Below, piece after piece: positions 1 through 5,972 of a stretch of 7,292 nt of DNA. Origin of the DNA: CAJBLF01 sp964560855 (GTDB lineage: Bacteria; Patescibacteriota; Gracilibacteria; Absconditabacterales; Absconditicoccaceae). Location of the stretch: positions 1-7,292 of the forward strand of contig CAZLLU010000034.1 of assembly GCA_964560855.1 (NCBI GenBank), given 5' to 3'. The notes under the pieces were generated by a model. It was not told the DNA's origin and made no database searches. It saw nothing but the letters and a program-made list of their open reading frames with translations. Position numbers and translations under genes: made by a program. How positions within the stretch are numbered: position 1 is the first letter of the stretch; every line of letters starts with the position of its first letter.

Positions 1-2
1 AA

Positions 3-71
3 TACAAGGATTTCATGGATTTCTACAATGCATTCCTCGATCGATACAGATACACAACAAGCATAAGATAA
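3..71 (+). CDS. C-terminal end of an unidentified protein (5' partial)
   Basis: Frame 3 is open from the window edge to TAA at 69-71 and encodes 22 residues ending in YRYTTSIR. Its codons resemble those of the other genes here (tac, ttc, gat, gca), whereas frame 1 is less protein-like and frame 2 runs through the downstream terminator hairpin. The stop lies 23 bases before that terminator, which supports a real gene end. The piece is too short to assign to a family. Confidence 0.55.
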   Translation, partial: YKDFMDFYNAFLDRYRYTTSIR

Positions 72-94
72 ACTTTAGAGAGAAATATAGGGAA

Positions 95-118
95 GGGCGG
101 ATGATATCCGCCCTTTTT
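95..118 (+). terminator. Rho-independent terminator after the first gene
   Basis: An 8-bp perfect stem GGGCGGAT (95-102) / ATCCGCCC (106-113) with a 3-base loop is followed directly by five T (114-118). It sits between the partial gene ending at 71 and the prepilin gene starting at 175. Confidence 0.9.
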
Positions 119-120
119 CG

Positions 121-148
121 TTGAAAGCGAGAACCAAATAAATAAAAC
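121..148 (+). promoter_or_regulatory. Possible sigma70-type promoter for the prepilin gene
   Basis: TTGAAA (121-126) matches the -35 consensus at 5 of 6 bases. TAAAAC (143-148) matches the -10 at 4 of 6, with a 16-base spacer. It lies between the terminator at 95-118 and the ATG at 175 and would give a leader of about 20 bases. This is inferred from consensus only; the AT-rich context makes chance matches likely. Confidence 0.35.
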
Positions 149-174
149 AAATTCGTTTAGATCATTTGATTCCT

Positions 175-1338
175 ATGAAAAAAAAGTGACTTGTCACAAG
201 AAAAATCTCGGGGTTCACCCTTCTCGAAGTCATCATAGCTATCACTAGCTTCTTTTTGATATTGGCAGCGATCATAGGCATCTATGGAAGGATGATCAAA
301 CTCAAATACAATATCCAAGCAAGGACAAACGTAACACAAGACGCATATTTTGTGATAGAAAAGATCAATCTTCTACTCAAGGACTATACCATAGATTACG
401 AAGAATACTTCAACAGGAAAAATGTCGGCTGTGATAGCTATACAGAACCGTTCACACGAAACGATACAGGAAATGGTTACTGCGATCTTTTCACGGCATA
501 TGGAAACAATAATGAGATAAACGGAGAAAGCATGGAACATAAGACATATCTCTGTAGCTCAGTAACAGATAGAGATATCCCATACAAAGTCATACGCAGT
601 TCAAATGTTGTTGACGGCTCATGATGTGTAAGTTCGTGACGACAATCCTTCGGTCAATACCGCCGGCAATTCCGAGACGTCAAAAAAGATGTAGATACGG
701 TGGAAGGAGAACGAAACGATGATGACGATGAAAATATCATGAAATGACCGGCAGCGATAGAAGATGGAGAAAATGTACAAGAGCTCTATCTTATCTCACA
801 AGATGGGACATCTAGGATATTTCTCAGAAGAAAACTTTTGGAGACCGGAGATTTCAACAATGATGGCATCTACGGAAGCGGAGATAGCGAAAAACGATAT
901 ACGCTCCAAATGCTCAAGCTCAAAGGATTCGATGCAGGAAGTAACCATGACTTCAATACAGAAAACTCCTCAGGCGTCTATGACGGCAAGATCGATACGC
1001 GGGTATGCGATTATTCCCAAGGATTCATCTGTTGATGAAGCGGCATAAGCGACATCTATTCAGGATATAAATTTCCTCAGGATGTCGATGATGGTCGGGT
1101 CAATCTCTTCCAGAAAAACATCACCATCAGCGACCGGAATATCAGAATATCGCCAAACAGGAATCCGCAATATGCATTAGCGCAACCAGAATCACAAATC
1201 AATCCATACTTCACGATATATTTCACAAGCAAGCTCTATGGAGAGATATGGCAGAAAAGATTAGGTATGCAGACGATAGATAACTATCAGACGAGTCTCC
1301 AGACCACGTTCAACACCAAGAATTTTTATACAAAATAA
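175..1338 (+). CDS. Type IV prepilin / type II pseudopilin-like protein (UGA = Gly)
   Basis: The gene encodes 387 residues from ATG 175 to TAA 1336 when TGA is read as glycine; in-frame TGA lies at 187, 622, 637, 745, 1033 and 1036 (the last two adjacent). The N-terminus is a basic leader (MKKKGLVTRKIS) followed by the prepilin peptidase motif G/FTLLE: cleavage would be after Gly13, with Phe at +1 and Glu at +5. A single hydrophobic helix follows, about residues 14-36. The 'NVTQDAYFVIEKI' stretch after it resembles minor pseudopilins of the GspJ/PilW type. The body is hydrophilic, contains several cysteines, and has an EF-hand-like loop DFNNDGIYGSGD at about 226-237, a possible calcium site. 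Family knowledge suggests export, cleavage by PilD-like peptidase and a role in a pilus or pseudopilus. No pilus machinery gene is next to it, so whether it is a major or minor subunit is unknown. Confidence 0.85.
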
Positions 1339-1383
1339 TAGAAAGGCTTGAATTACCATCAACGAATTCTTACAAATACCAAT

Positions 1384-1403
1384 CGATAGGACAAAAACTA
1401 TCG
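1384..1403. other. Small hairpin downstream of the prepilin gene
   Basis: CGATAG (1384-1389) and CTATCG (1398-1403) form a 6-bp stem with an 8-base loop, 45 bases after the prepilin stop. No U tract follows it, so it is at best a weak termination or processing element. Confidence 0.3.
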
Positions 1404-1437
1404 CAGAAAAAATCTAAATATAAATAGACAGATTAGA

Positions 1438-1473
1438 CAATCTATTTCGTCTATTCAATCTATTCCATCTCAT
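1438..1473. repeat. 9-bp periodic repeat in the lysS leader region
   Basis: Four consecutive 9-base units follow the pattern NNNTCTATT: CAATCTATT (1438), TCGTCTATT (1447), CAATCTATT (1456) and a degenerate CCATCTCAT (1465). Part of the tract also pairs with upstream sequence: AATAGAC 1423-1429 with GTCTATT 1449-1455, and AGATT 1430-1434 with AATCT 1439-1443. It lies 25 bases before the lysS ATG. Confidence 0.6.
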
Positions 1474-1497
1474 CATTTTAAATAATAGACATAAAAA

Positions 1498-3129
1498 ATG
1501 GAAGAAACTAAAATTATGGATCACGTAGGAGAACGTGAAACCCGCATTGCGAAAGCAAAAAGGATGAAGGACATGGGAATTATCCCGTACGCACAATCTT
1601 TTGAAAAAAAAGATCTGATTTCCGACATCATCAAGACCTACGAAACCAAGGAACATCGCGACATCGAAGTAATCATACCGAACCCTGAAATCCAAGTGAA
1701 AACTGCCGGAAGATTGATGCTCTACCGTTCACACGGAAAACTCGCATTTGCAAAATTGCTCGATAGCACCGAGCAGATCCAGCTCATGTTTCATCGCGAC
1801 AACTGTAAAATAGTTACCAATGACCAATGACCAATTACAAATTTAAATGACGGTAGCGAAACAGGGATGACCGCGTATAAATTCATGGAAAAAATGGTTG
1901 ATGTCGGTGATTTCATCGGTGTACACGGAGAAGTATTCAAAACACACAAAGGAGAACTCACGATATTCGTGTCGGAATTTAAATTTTTGGCGAAAGCGAT
2001 CAGGCCATTGCCAGAGAAATTCCATGGACTAAGCGATCAGGAGGATTTGTATAGAAAAAGATATCTCGACCTCACGATGAACCCAGAGACCTACAAAAGA
2101 TTTTTGTTCAAATCAGAATTTTATAGAGTGCTCAGAGAATTCTACACAAGCCAATGATTCACAGAGATTCAGACGAATATTCTCGGAAATGCCGCTTCGG
2201 GTGCGGCAGCGAAGCCATTTATCACCCACCACAACGACTTCGATACTGACGTTTATCTCAGGATTGCATTCGAAACCGGACTAAAAAAAGCAACGGTCGG
2301 AAGATTTGAAAAAGTATTCGAGATCGGACAAGATTTCAGAAACGAAGGCTCAGATCCTAGTCATCTCCAAGAGTTTACACAAGTCGAACACTACGCAGTC
2401 TACCGAAATTATGAAGACAATATGAATTTTACAGAAAAAATGTTCGATTATCTCTTCGAAAAACTCAACTTACCTAAGCAACTCAACGTCAAAGACAAAG
2501 AAGGAAATATCAAAGAAGTCGATTTTACAACACCACGAAAAAGAATAGATTTTACAAAAGGAATAGAAGAAGCAAGTGGAATCGATATCACAAAATATGG
2601 TATGGAAGATGCTGATAAACTGAGAGCAGATATCCAAGCCAAAGGTATAGAATTCGAGAAAATGGATGCGATGGGAACGACAACATTGATTGATTATCTC
2701 TACAAAAAAGTCTTGAGACCAAACATCCTAGGACCAGCATTCATCTACAACTATCCCGTCATCATGCAACCATTGGCGAGAATCTCCGACAAAGATAACA
2801 ATATCGTCGAACAGTTCCAACTATTGGTAAATGGTCGAGAAATCTGCAAAGCATATTCTGAGCTCGTAGACCCGGTTTTCCAACAAGAAAACTTCGACAA
2901 ACAAGCAGAAGCTGCAGAAAGAGGAGATGAAGAAGCGACAGCAGGAGATGATGATTTCGTTGCCGCTATGGAATACGGTATGCCGCCACAATCAGGATTC
3001 GGTATGGGATTAGAAAGGATATTAGCTATCTTAACGGAACAAGATAATTTGAGAGATGTAGTATTCTTCCCACTTATGAAGCCAGAAAAAGGCAATGAAG
3101 AAAACCCAGAAGAGCCAAAGAAAAAATAA
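1498..3129 (+). CDS. lysS: Lysyl-tRNA synthetase, class II (UGA = Gly)
   Basis: LysRS charges tRNA-Lys in the cytoplasm. The gene encodes 543 residues from ATG 1498 (in-frame TAA at 1492 just upstream) to TAA 3127, with TGA read as Gly at 1828 and 2155. The N-terminus (RIAKAKRMKDMGIIPY) and OB-fold anticodon-binding domain (to about residue 190, with GDFIGVHGEVFKTHKGELTI) precede the catalytic core. The core shows SGAAAKPFITHHN, motif 2 with FRNEG (Arg281), EFTQVEHYAVY, and motif 3 GMGLERI (Arg507). The UGA at codon 220 falls on the conserved glycine of 'GF.E' before motif 1. Two oddities: the motif 1 proline (TP.. in E. coli) is Asn in 'IQTNIL', and a 7-bp repeat fills a loop at about residues 107-116. 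The protein ends in a charged Pro/Glu/Lys tail. No Shine-Dalgarno sequence is seen; the leader is A-rich. Confidence 0.97.
1816..1843. repeat. 7-bp tandem repeat inside lysS
   Basis: Four consecutive heptamers: ACCAATG (1816), ACCAATG (1823), ACCAATT (1830) and ACAAATT (1837). The tract lies in the lysS reading frame and encodes T-N-D-Q-Gly(UGA)-P-I-T-N-L. It occupies the variable segment between the strand ending 'QLMFHRDN' and the helix 'YKFMEKMVDVGD' of the OB-fold domain. Confidence 0.8.
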
Positions 3130-3142
3130 TCTTTCATAGAAC

Positions 3143-3174
3143 AAAAAAATCCCGCACAACGCGGGATTTTTTTT
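3143..3174. terminator. Bidirectional terminator between lysS and mpg
   Basis: A 7-bp stem ATCCCGC (3149-3155) / GCGGGAT (3161-3167) with a 5-base loop is flanked by seven A on the left (3143-3149) and eight T on the right (3167-3174), so it can terminate transcription from both sides. lysS ends 13 bases to the left, and the mpg stop codon (3173-3175, minus) overlaps the T tract. Confidence 0.9.
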
Positions 3175-3709
3175 ATATAAAGAATCTCCAGTGTTTATCT
3201 CTCCGTTCCGGAGAAGCATAATCGATACCTACACGCGGAGCTGTCTGTATATTTGGAACAGTAATTCCACTCTCCTCTATCCATAATCATGTCTTCTTAT
3301 CAGCTTTTTTTTCATTGAACTTTTTGGTTATTCACAGCTTTTTCGTCAGCTTACCCGGTCCATCAAGTTTTCAAATTCCAAATTTCACATTTCACATTTC
3401 AAATTCTTTAAGTCCTCTAATCAATATCGCCGAAGGATACTCCCCTGGTCCGGTAACGATATTGAGCATATGATACATTCAGTAAACCATATACACATAC
3501 CAACACCCCGGATGCCCGAACATCGGTGCATTGCGCTCCGTCTTGCCATGCCTCGCATGACACGCTTCATCATCCTGCCCGTCATAAGCCTCCACTTCAG
3601 TGATGATATATTTTTTGTCGCCGATCACGAGAAATTTACCGAGAAGGTCCTTACAGACACTCACCGGATCACGATCGAAAAAAGAGATTCAGAGTATTTT
3701 ATTTTTCAT
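3173..3709 (-). CDS. mpg: 3-methyladenine (alkyladenine) DNA glycosylase, AAG/MPG family (UGA = Gly)
   Basis: This family excises alkylated and deaminated purines to start base-excision repair. The gene encodes 178 residues from ATG 3709 to TAA 3173. TGA is Gly at 3689, 3479, 3392, 3371, 3332 and 3287 (plus-strand left edges). The N-terminus ILGISFFDRDPVSVCKDLLGK includes a UGA-Gly, so the standard-code start (GTG at 3664) is wrong. Family signatures run in order: ITEVEAYDGQDDEACHA with the catalytic Glu, GKTERNAPMFG, WYVYMVYGMYHMLNIV (UGA supplies the Gly), GPGEYPSAILIRG, DGPGKLTKKLGI, then APRVGIDYA and the C-terminal HWRFFI. The length fits bacterial members. A 7-bp repeat encodes the loop between 'LIRGL' and 'LDGPGKL'. 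It is convergent with lysS and alone on its strand here. Confidence 0.96.
3371..3404. repeat. 7-bp tandem repeat inside mpg
   Basis: On the plus strand, heptamers follow in phase: ATTCCAA, ATTTCAC, ATTTCAC, ATTTCAA and a partial ATTC, preceded by a related TTTTCAA. In the mpg frame on the minus strand they encode E-F-E-M-Gly-N-V-K-F-G-I-Gly, where two of the glycines are UGA (3392 and 3371). The tract replaces the short variable loop that follows the conserved LIR-A/G-L in AAG proteins. Confidence 0.75.
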
Positions 3710-3715
3710 AAAAGT

Positions 3716-3743
3716 ATAATAGAAAACAGACAAAAATTTACAA
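3716..3743 (-). promoter_or_regulatory. Leaderless promoter of mpg
   Basis: On the minus strand, TTGTAA (3738-3743, -35) and TATTAT (3716-3721, -10) are 16 bases apart. The -10 ends 6 bases before the ATG at 3709, so transcription would start at or next to the start codon. No ribosome binding site lies between them. The call rests on consensus match and position only. Confidence 0.5.
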
Positions 3744-3828
3744 TATTAAAAAAATAGTATAAAAAAGCTTTATCACAACACCAGACTCATGCTAGCCGAA
3801 AAGAAGACAATCCAAACACGAAACACTA

Positions 3829-3868
3829 CGCCATTCCTCACTACACTACGTCATTCCTCACTACACTA
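3829..3868. repeat. 20-bp direct repeat, two copies plus a partial third
   Basis: The unit CGYCATTCCTCACTACACTA occurs at 3829-3848 and 3849-3868, differing by one base. A third partial copy (CGTCATTCC, from 3869) merges into the left end of the adjoining palindromic element. The tandem copies therefore look like duplications of the element's end. Confidence 0.9.
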
Positions 3869-3983
3869 CGTCATTCCCGACCTGATCGGGAATCCAATTG
3901 GCTATATAGCAACCCCGCTAAAAACGGGGCAGGTATGGATTCCCGCTGGAGTTTATCCCGCAAAGCGGGACGAGAATGACGTA
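3867..3983. repeat. Compound palindromic intergenic element (REP/MITE-like)
   Basis: A 117-base element has 10-bp perfect inverted ends, TACGTCATTC (3867-3876) and GAATGACGTA (3974-3983). Inside are nested palindromes: ATTCCCGA/TCGGGAAT (3873-3880/3886-3893), GGGAATCC (3888-3895) paired with GGATTCCC (3937-3944), GCTATATAGC (3901-3910), CCCCG/CGGGG (3913-3917/3925-3929) and TCCCGC/GCGGGA (3956-3961/3965-3970). It is more GC-rich than its surroundings. The GTCATTCCCG...GGGAATCC...GGATTCCCG core resembles short palindromic repeats scattered in many bacterial genomes. No transposase is present, so it would be non-autonomous if mobile. Confidence 0.8.
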
Positions 3984-4071
3984 ACCATAAGAGAAAAAGC
4001 ACCTCTAGCGAAGCGTTTGAAAATAAAATAGTTGTTTTTAAAACTCAAATACATATCGTTTGTTCGATATA

Positions 4072-4111
4072 CTATTTCCATTTTTCCATGTTTCAATCTT
4101 TCAATATTCCA
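4072..4111. repeat. 8-bp periodic tract just upstream of holB
   Basis: Five consecutive octamers end two bases before the holB ATG: CTATTTCC, ATTTTTCC, ATGTTTCA, ATCTTTCA and ATATTCCA. The plus strand is pyrimidine-rich, so this tract forms the holB leader and leaves no Shine-Dalgarno sequence. Confidence 0.6.
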
Positions 4112-4113
4112 CC

Positions 4114-5025
4114 ATGATAGTAGGAAACACCAAAAACATCCAAACATTGCAAAAATACATCGATATGGTATTCTCAGGAGATCCGAAAGCACCTCATTTT
4201 ATCATTGTTTCAGGGCAGCAGCATATCGGTAAAACTACCATCGTACATGAGCTATTGAAAGAAAAAATGGGCAATTATTTCGTTACCGATGTCCTACACA
4301 TCAAAGACTTTTCGGAACAATTAGAAAAGAAAAAACATACACTCAAGATAGAATACAAACCGACAGCGGAAATATCCAAAACATTGCTCAAAGAGCACAA
4401 TTACGAGGATATCGGCGTCAGGGAAATCAACAATCGGATCCAGCAATCAGCTATCGGAAAATATAAGATTGTCTTCATAGAAAACATGGAAAGAATGACG
4501 AACGAAGCAGCAAACGCATTTTTGAAAACCTGCGAAGAACCGCTTCCCAAAAGACTTATAATAGCGACAACATCAAATCATCTACAACTATTGGAGACCA
4601 TACTTTCCAGAGCATTAACGATCAAATTCAACGAATTGAATACCAAGGAATTGGTACAACGGATGAATGACAACAAGATGTTTACAAACGATGAGCTGAA
4701 GCAATTGATAGCAAATATGGCGATGGGAAAGCCAGGAATAGCGCAACGCATCTACGAACTTATACAAGAGGATGAAGCACTAGAAAAGACCTTACTCGAT
4801 CTCATCCGCAATCTCTCCACGGGAAAGAACAGATTCAAAGCACATGATGCTTTGCAAAAAATCTACAAATACGGCATCCTAGAAGCGTTCCTCGATGGAT
4901 GGATAGCATATTGCATCAACAATCATATGGAAAAGAAAAGCCAGAGACGATTAGCGACCAAGAGACTTATGAGAACAAATATCAAAATAGAATACCTACT
5001 GCTCTACTGATTACTAAACAACTAA
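4114..5025 (+). CDS. holB: DNA polymerase III subunit delta' (clamp-loader ATPase family; UGA = Gly)
   Basis: Delta' is a clamp-loader subunit that, with DnaX and delta, loads the beta clamp onto primed DNA. The gene encodes 303 residues from ATG 4114 to TAA 5023; TGA at 5008 is read as Gly, giving the tail YGLLNN. A TTG at 4060 would prepend an unlikely hydrophobic peptide made from the 8-bp repeat, so ATG 4114 is preferred. The P-loop GQQHIGKT lies at 34-41, followed by the Walker B region KIVFIENMERM (118-128) and the family hallmark EAANAFLKTCEEP (131-143). ILSRALTIKF (from 163) stands in place of the usual SRC motif. No zinc-binding cysteine cluster lies between Walker A and B, unlike E. 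coli DnaX and delta'. The intact P-loop leaves DnaX as an alternative, but the length, the missing Cys4 module and the degenerate SRC favour delta'. Confidence 0.88.
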
Positions 5026-5053
5026 AAAATAGACAAAAAGTTGCCGAACAATA

Positions 5054-5110
5054 GACGAAAGATAGATAAAAGAACAACAACCTTTCGTCAATTTTCGTCG
5101 CCCAAAGGGC
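5054..5110. other. Inverted repeats in the holB-UPF0489 gap
   Basis: GACGAAAG (5054-5061) pairs with CTTTCGTC (5082-5089) across 20 bases. A separate tight hairpin GCCC-AAA-GGGC follows at 5100-5110. No clean T tract is attached, so a terminator for holB is possible but not clear. The AATAGAC motif found before lysS also occurs here at 5028 and 5050. Confidence 0.35.
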
Positions 5111-5135
5111 ATTAGTCTTTATCAAAAGCAAAACA

Positions 5136-5918
5136 ATGTACAAAGACAGAACATACATCACCAAACCTATCGGAAACAACGAATTTTCTTATCAAGAAAG
5201 AATCGCTCTTTGATCTGAAGCAAAAATTTTCATTACCGATCTCATTCAATGAACAGTAGCAGATCTCGAAGAAGGGTCAGAGATAGTTTTTGAAGAAGTG
5301 GAAAATAATCAATTGAAAAGCTGCACATGATTGAAACATTTCGTACAAACAACATATAAATGAATACCGACCTACATCTTCGATAACCACAATCACGCAT
5401 TATTTTTTCGATATCGACACACGAAGAAACTAATGGCTTCCTTTATTTGAAAGGAGGAGGAATCCGCCGATGCGGATGGAGGATTTAAGCCATTTGTCGT
5501 CATCCACATAGATCAGCATACAGACATCAAAGGAAACAAGAATAGCTTCAAGGCAGCATACGCTTCGCCGCAAGAAGCCTTCGGCTTCGCCAATTATGCA
5601 TGCAACGTAGGGAATTTTCTCACCTCAGCAAAAGAAGCAGAAATTATAGAGAAAGTAATCCAGATCAGAAGCCAGCACGCACTGCACAACATGGAAAAAT
5701 TAGATTTTCAGAACTACAATTATATCCTTGATATCGATGTAGATTTTTGGGCTTGTCCGTCCGATAGGCGGGAAGAAAAATCAGAACAAGAAATAGAATC
5801 TGATTTTGACATCATCAGGAACCTCGTAGACAATATCTGCCTCATAACTATAGCAACCTCTCCATATTTTTTCGAACAAAAAAAAGCGATAAAACTAATA
5901 CAACAGCTTTTGAAGTAG
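5136..5918 (+). CDS. UPF0489-family protein, arginase-like metallohydrolase fold (UGA = Gly)
   Basis: The gene encodes 260 residues from ATG 5136 to TAG 5916, with TGA as Gly at 5211, 5250, 5328, 5361 and 5448. Under the standard code only the C-terminal third is open. Signatures of UPF0489 (family of human C5orf22) are visible: YIFDNHNHALFF (80-91), VIHIDQHTD (122-130), the CNVGNFL segment, ILDIDVDFW (197-205) and ITIATSPYFFEQ near the end. The H.., D-x-H-x-D and D-x-D-x-D motifs match the order of the metal ligands in arginase/agmatinase (DAHAD, FDVD), so a dinuclear metal site is likely. Some UPF0489 proteins (OspR type) are peptide arginases acting on RiPP precursors. No precursor or partner gene is seen here, so the substrate is unknown. 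Small GC-rich palindromes lie in loops at about residues 109-114, 147-152 and 207-213. Confidence 0.85.
5462..5477. repeat. GC-rich palindrome inside the UPF0489 gene (first)
   Basis: ATCCGC (5462-5467) / GCGGAT (5472-5477) form a perfect 6-bp stem with a 4-base loop. It encodes the acidic linker E-S-A-D-A-D just before the conserved strand carrying HIDQHTD. The surrounding gene is AT-rich. Confidence 0.5.
5574..5588. repeat. GC-rich palindrome inside the UPF0489 gene (second)
   Basis: GAAGCC (5574-5579) / GGCTTC (5583-5588) form a perfect stem with a 3-base loop. GCTTCGCC at 5562-5569 is nearly repeated at 5585-5592. The segment encodes Y-A-S-P-Q-E-A-F-G-F-A, a linker before the conserved CNVGNF segment. 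Confidence 0.5.
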
Positions 5919-5920
5919 GA

Positions 5921-5948
5921 TTGACATTTACGTTAAAATATATATGTT
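5921..5948 (+). promoter_or_regulatory. Promoter of the small gene at 5973
   Basis: A perfect -35 TTGACA (5921-5926) and a -10 TATGTT (5943-5948, 4 of 6) are separated by 16 bases. The -35 begins 3 bases after the UPF0489 stop. Transcription would start near 5955, giving a short A-rich leader of about 18 bases without a Shine-Dalgarno sequence. Confidence 0.65.
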
Positions 5949-5956
5949 AGTGTAAA
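5927..5956. promoter_or_regulatory. 30-bp dyad overlapping the promoter (candidate operator)
   Basis: The sequence from TTTAC (5927-5931) to GTAAA (5952-5956) is a 15+15 inverted repeat with 12 of 15 positions complementary, centred on ATATATAT. It fills the spacer and the -10 of the promoter for the gene at 5973, as an operator for a dimeric repressor would. Part of the symmetry comes from AT-richness. Confidence 0.45.
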
Positions 5957-5972
5957 TATAAAACAAAAAAAT

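Larger units (their letters stand above)
3710..4113. other. Non-coding interval between mpg and holB
   Basis: These roughly 400 bases separate divergent genes. They hold the mpg promoter, a 20-bp tandem repeat, a compound palindromic element and an 8-bp periodic tract before holB. A plus-strand open frame (3789-4031) covers the repeats, but its sequence follows the repeat structure rather than any protein family, so no gene is called. Confidence 0.75.

Noticed and set aside
764..1048. 94-residue open frame overlapping the prepilin gene
   Set aside because: It is in a different frame from the continuous code-25 reading frame (175-1338) and has no recognisable features.
1335..1424. Open stretch after the prepilin stop in another frame, ending in TAG at about 1422
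   Set aside because: No start codon or leader is present, and the prepilin gene already ends naturally; it is probably chance in AT-rich DNA.
3470..3757. 95-residue plus-strand open frame
   Set aside because: It lies antisense to mpg, whose protein is clearly recognisable once TGA is Gly.
3829..3983. CRISPR array
   Set aside because: The 20-bp copies are adjacent without spacers, and no cas genes are present.
3789..4031. 80-residue plus-strand open frame between mpg and holB
   Set aside because: It is built from the 20-bp repeat and the palindromic element; the peptide (VIPDLIGNP, WIPAGVYP) is what such repeats encode by chance. It has no ribosome site and no family match.
4060..4113. Upstream TTG start for holB
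   Set aside because: The added 18 residues are a hydrophobic translation of the 8-bp repeat and are not part of the delta' family; ATG 4114 begins the conserved domain.
175..5918. Multiple frameshifted or decayed pseudogenes (pieces of lysS, UPF0489 and prepilin genes)
   Set aside because: All breaks are TGA in one continuous frame at glycine positions, with no TAA/TAG or frameshift, so the genes are intact under code 25.
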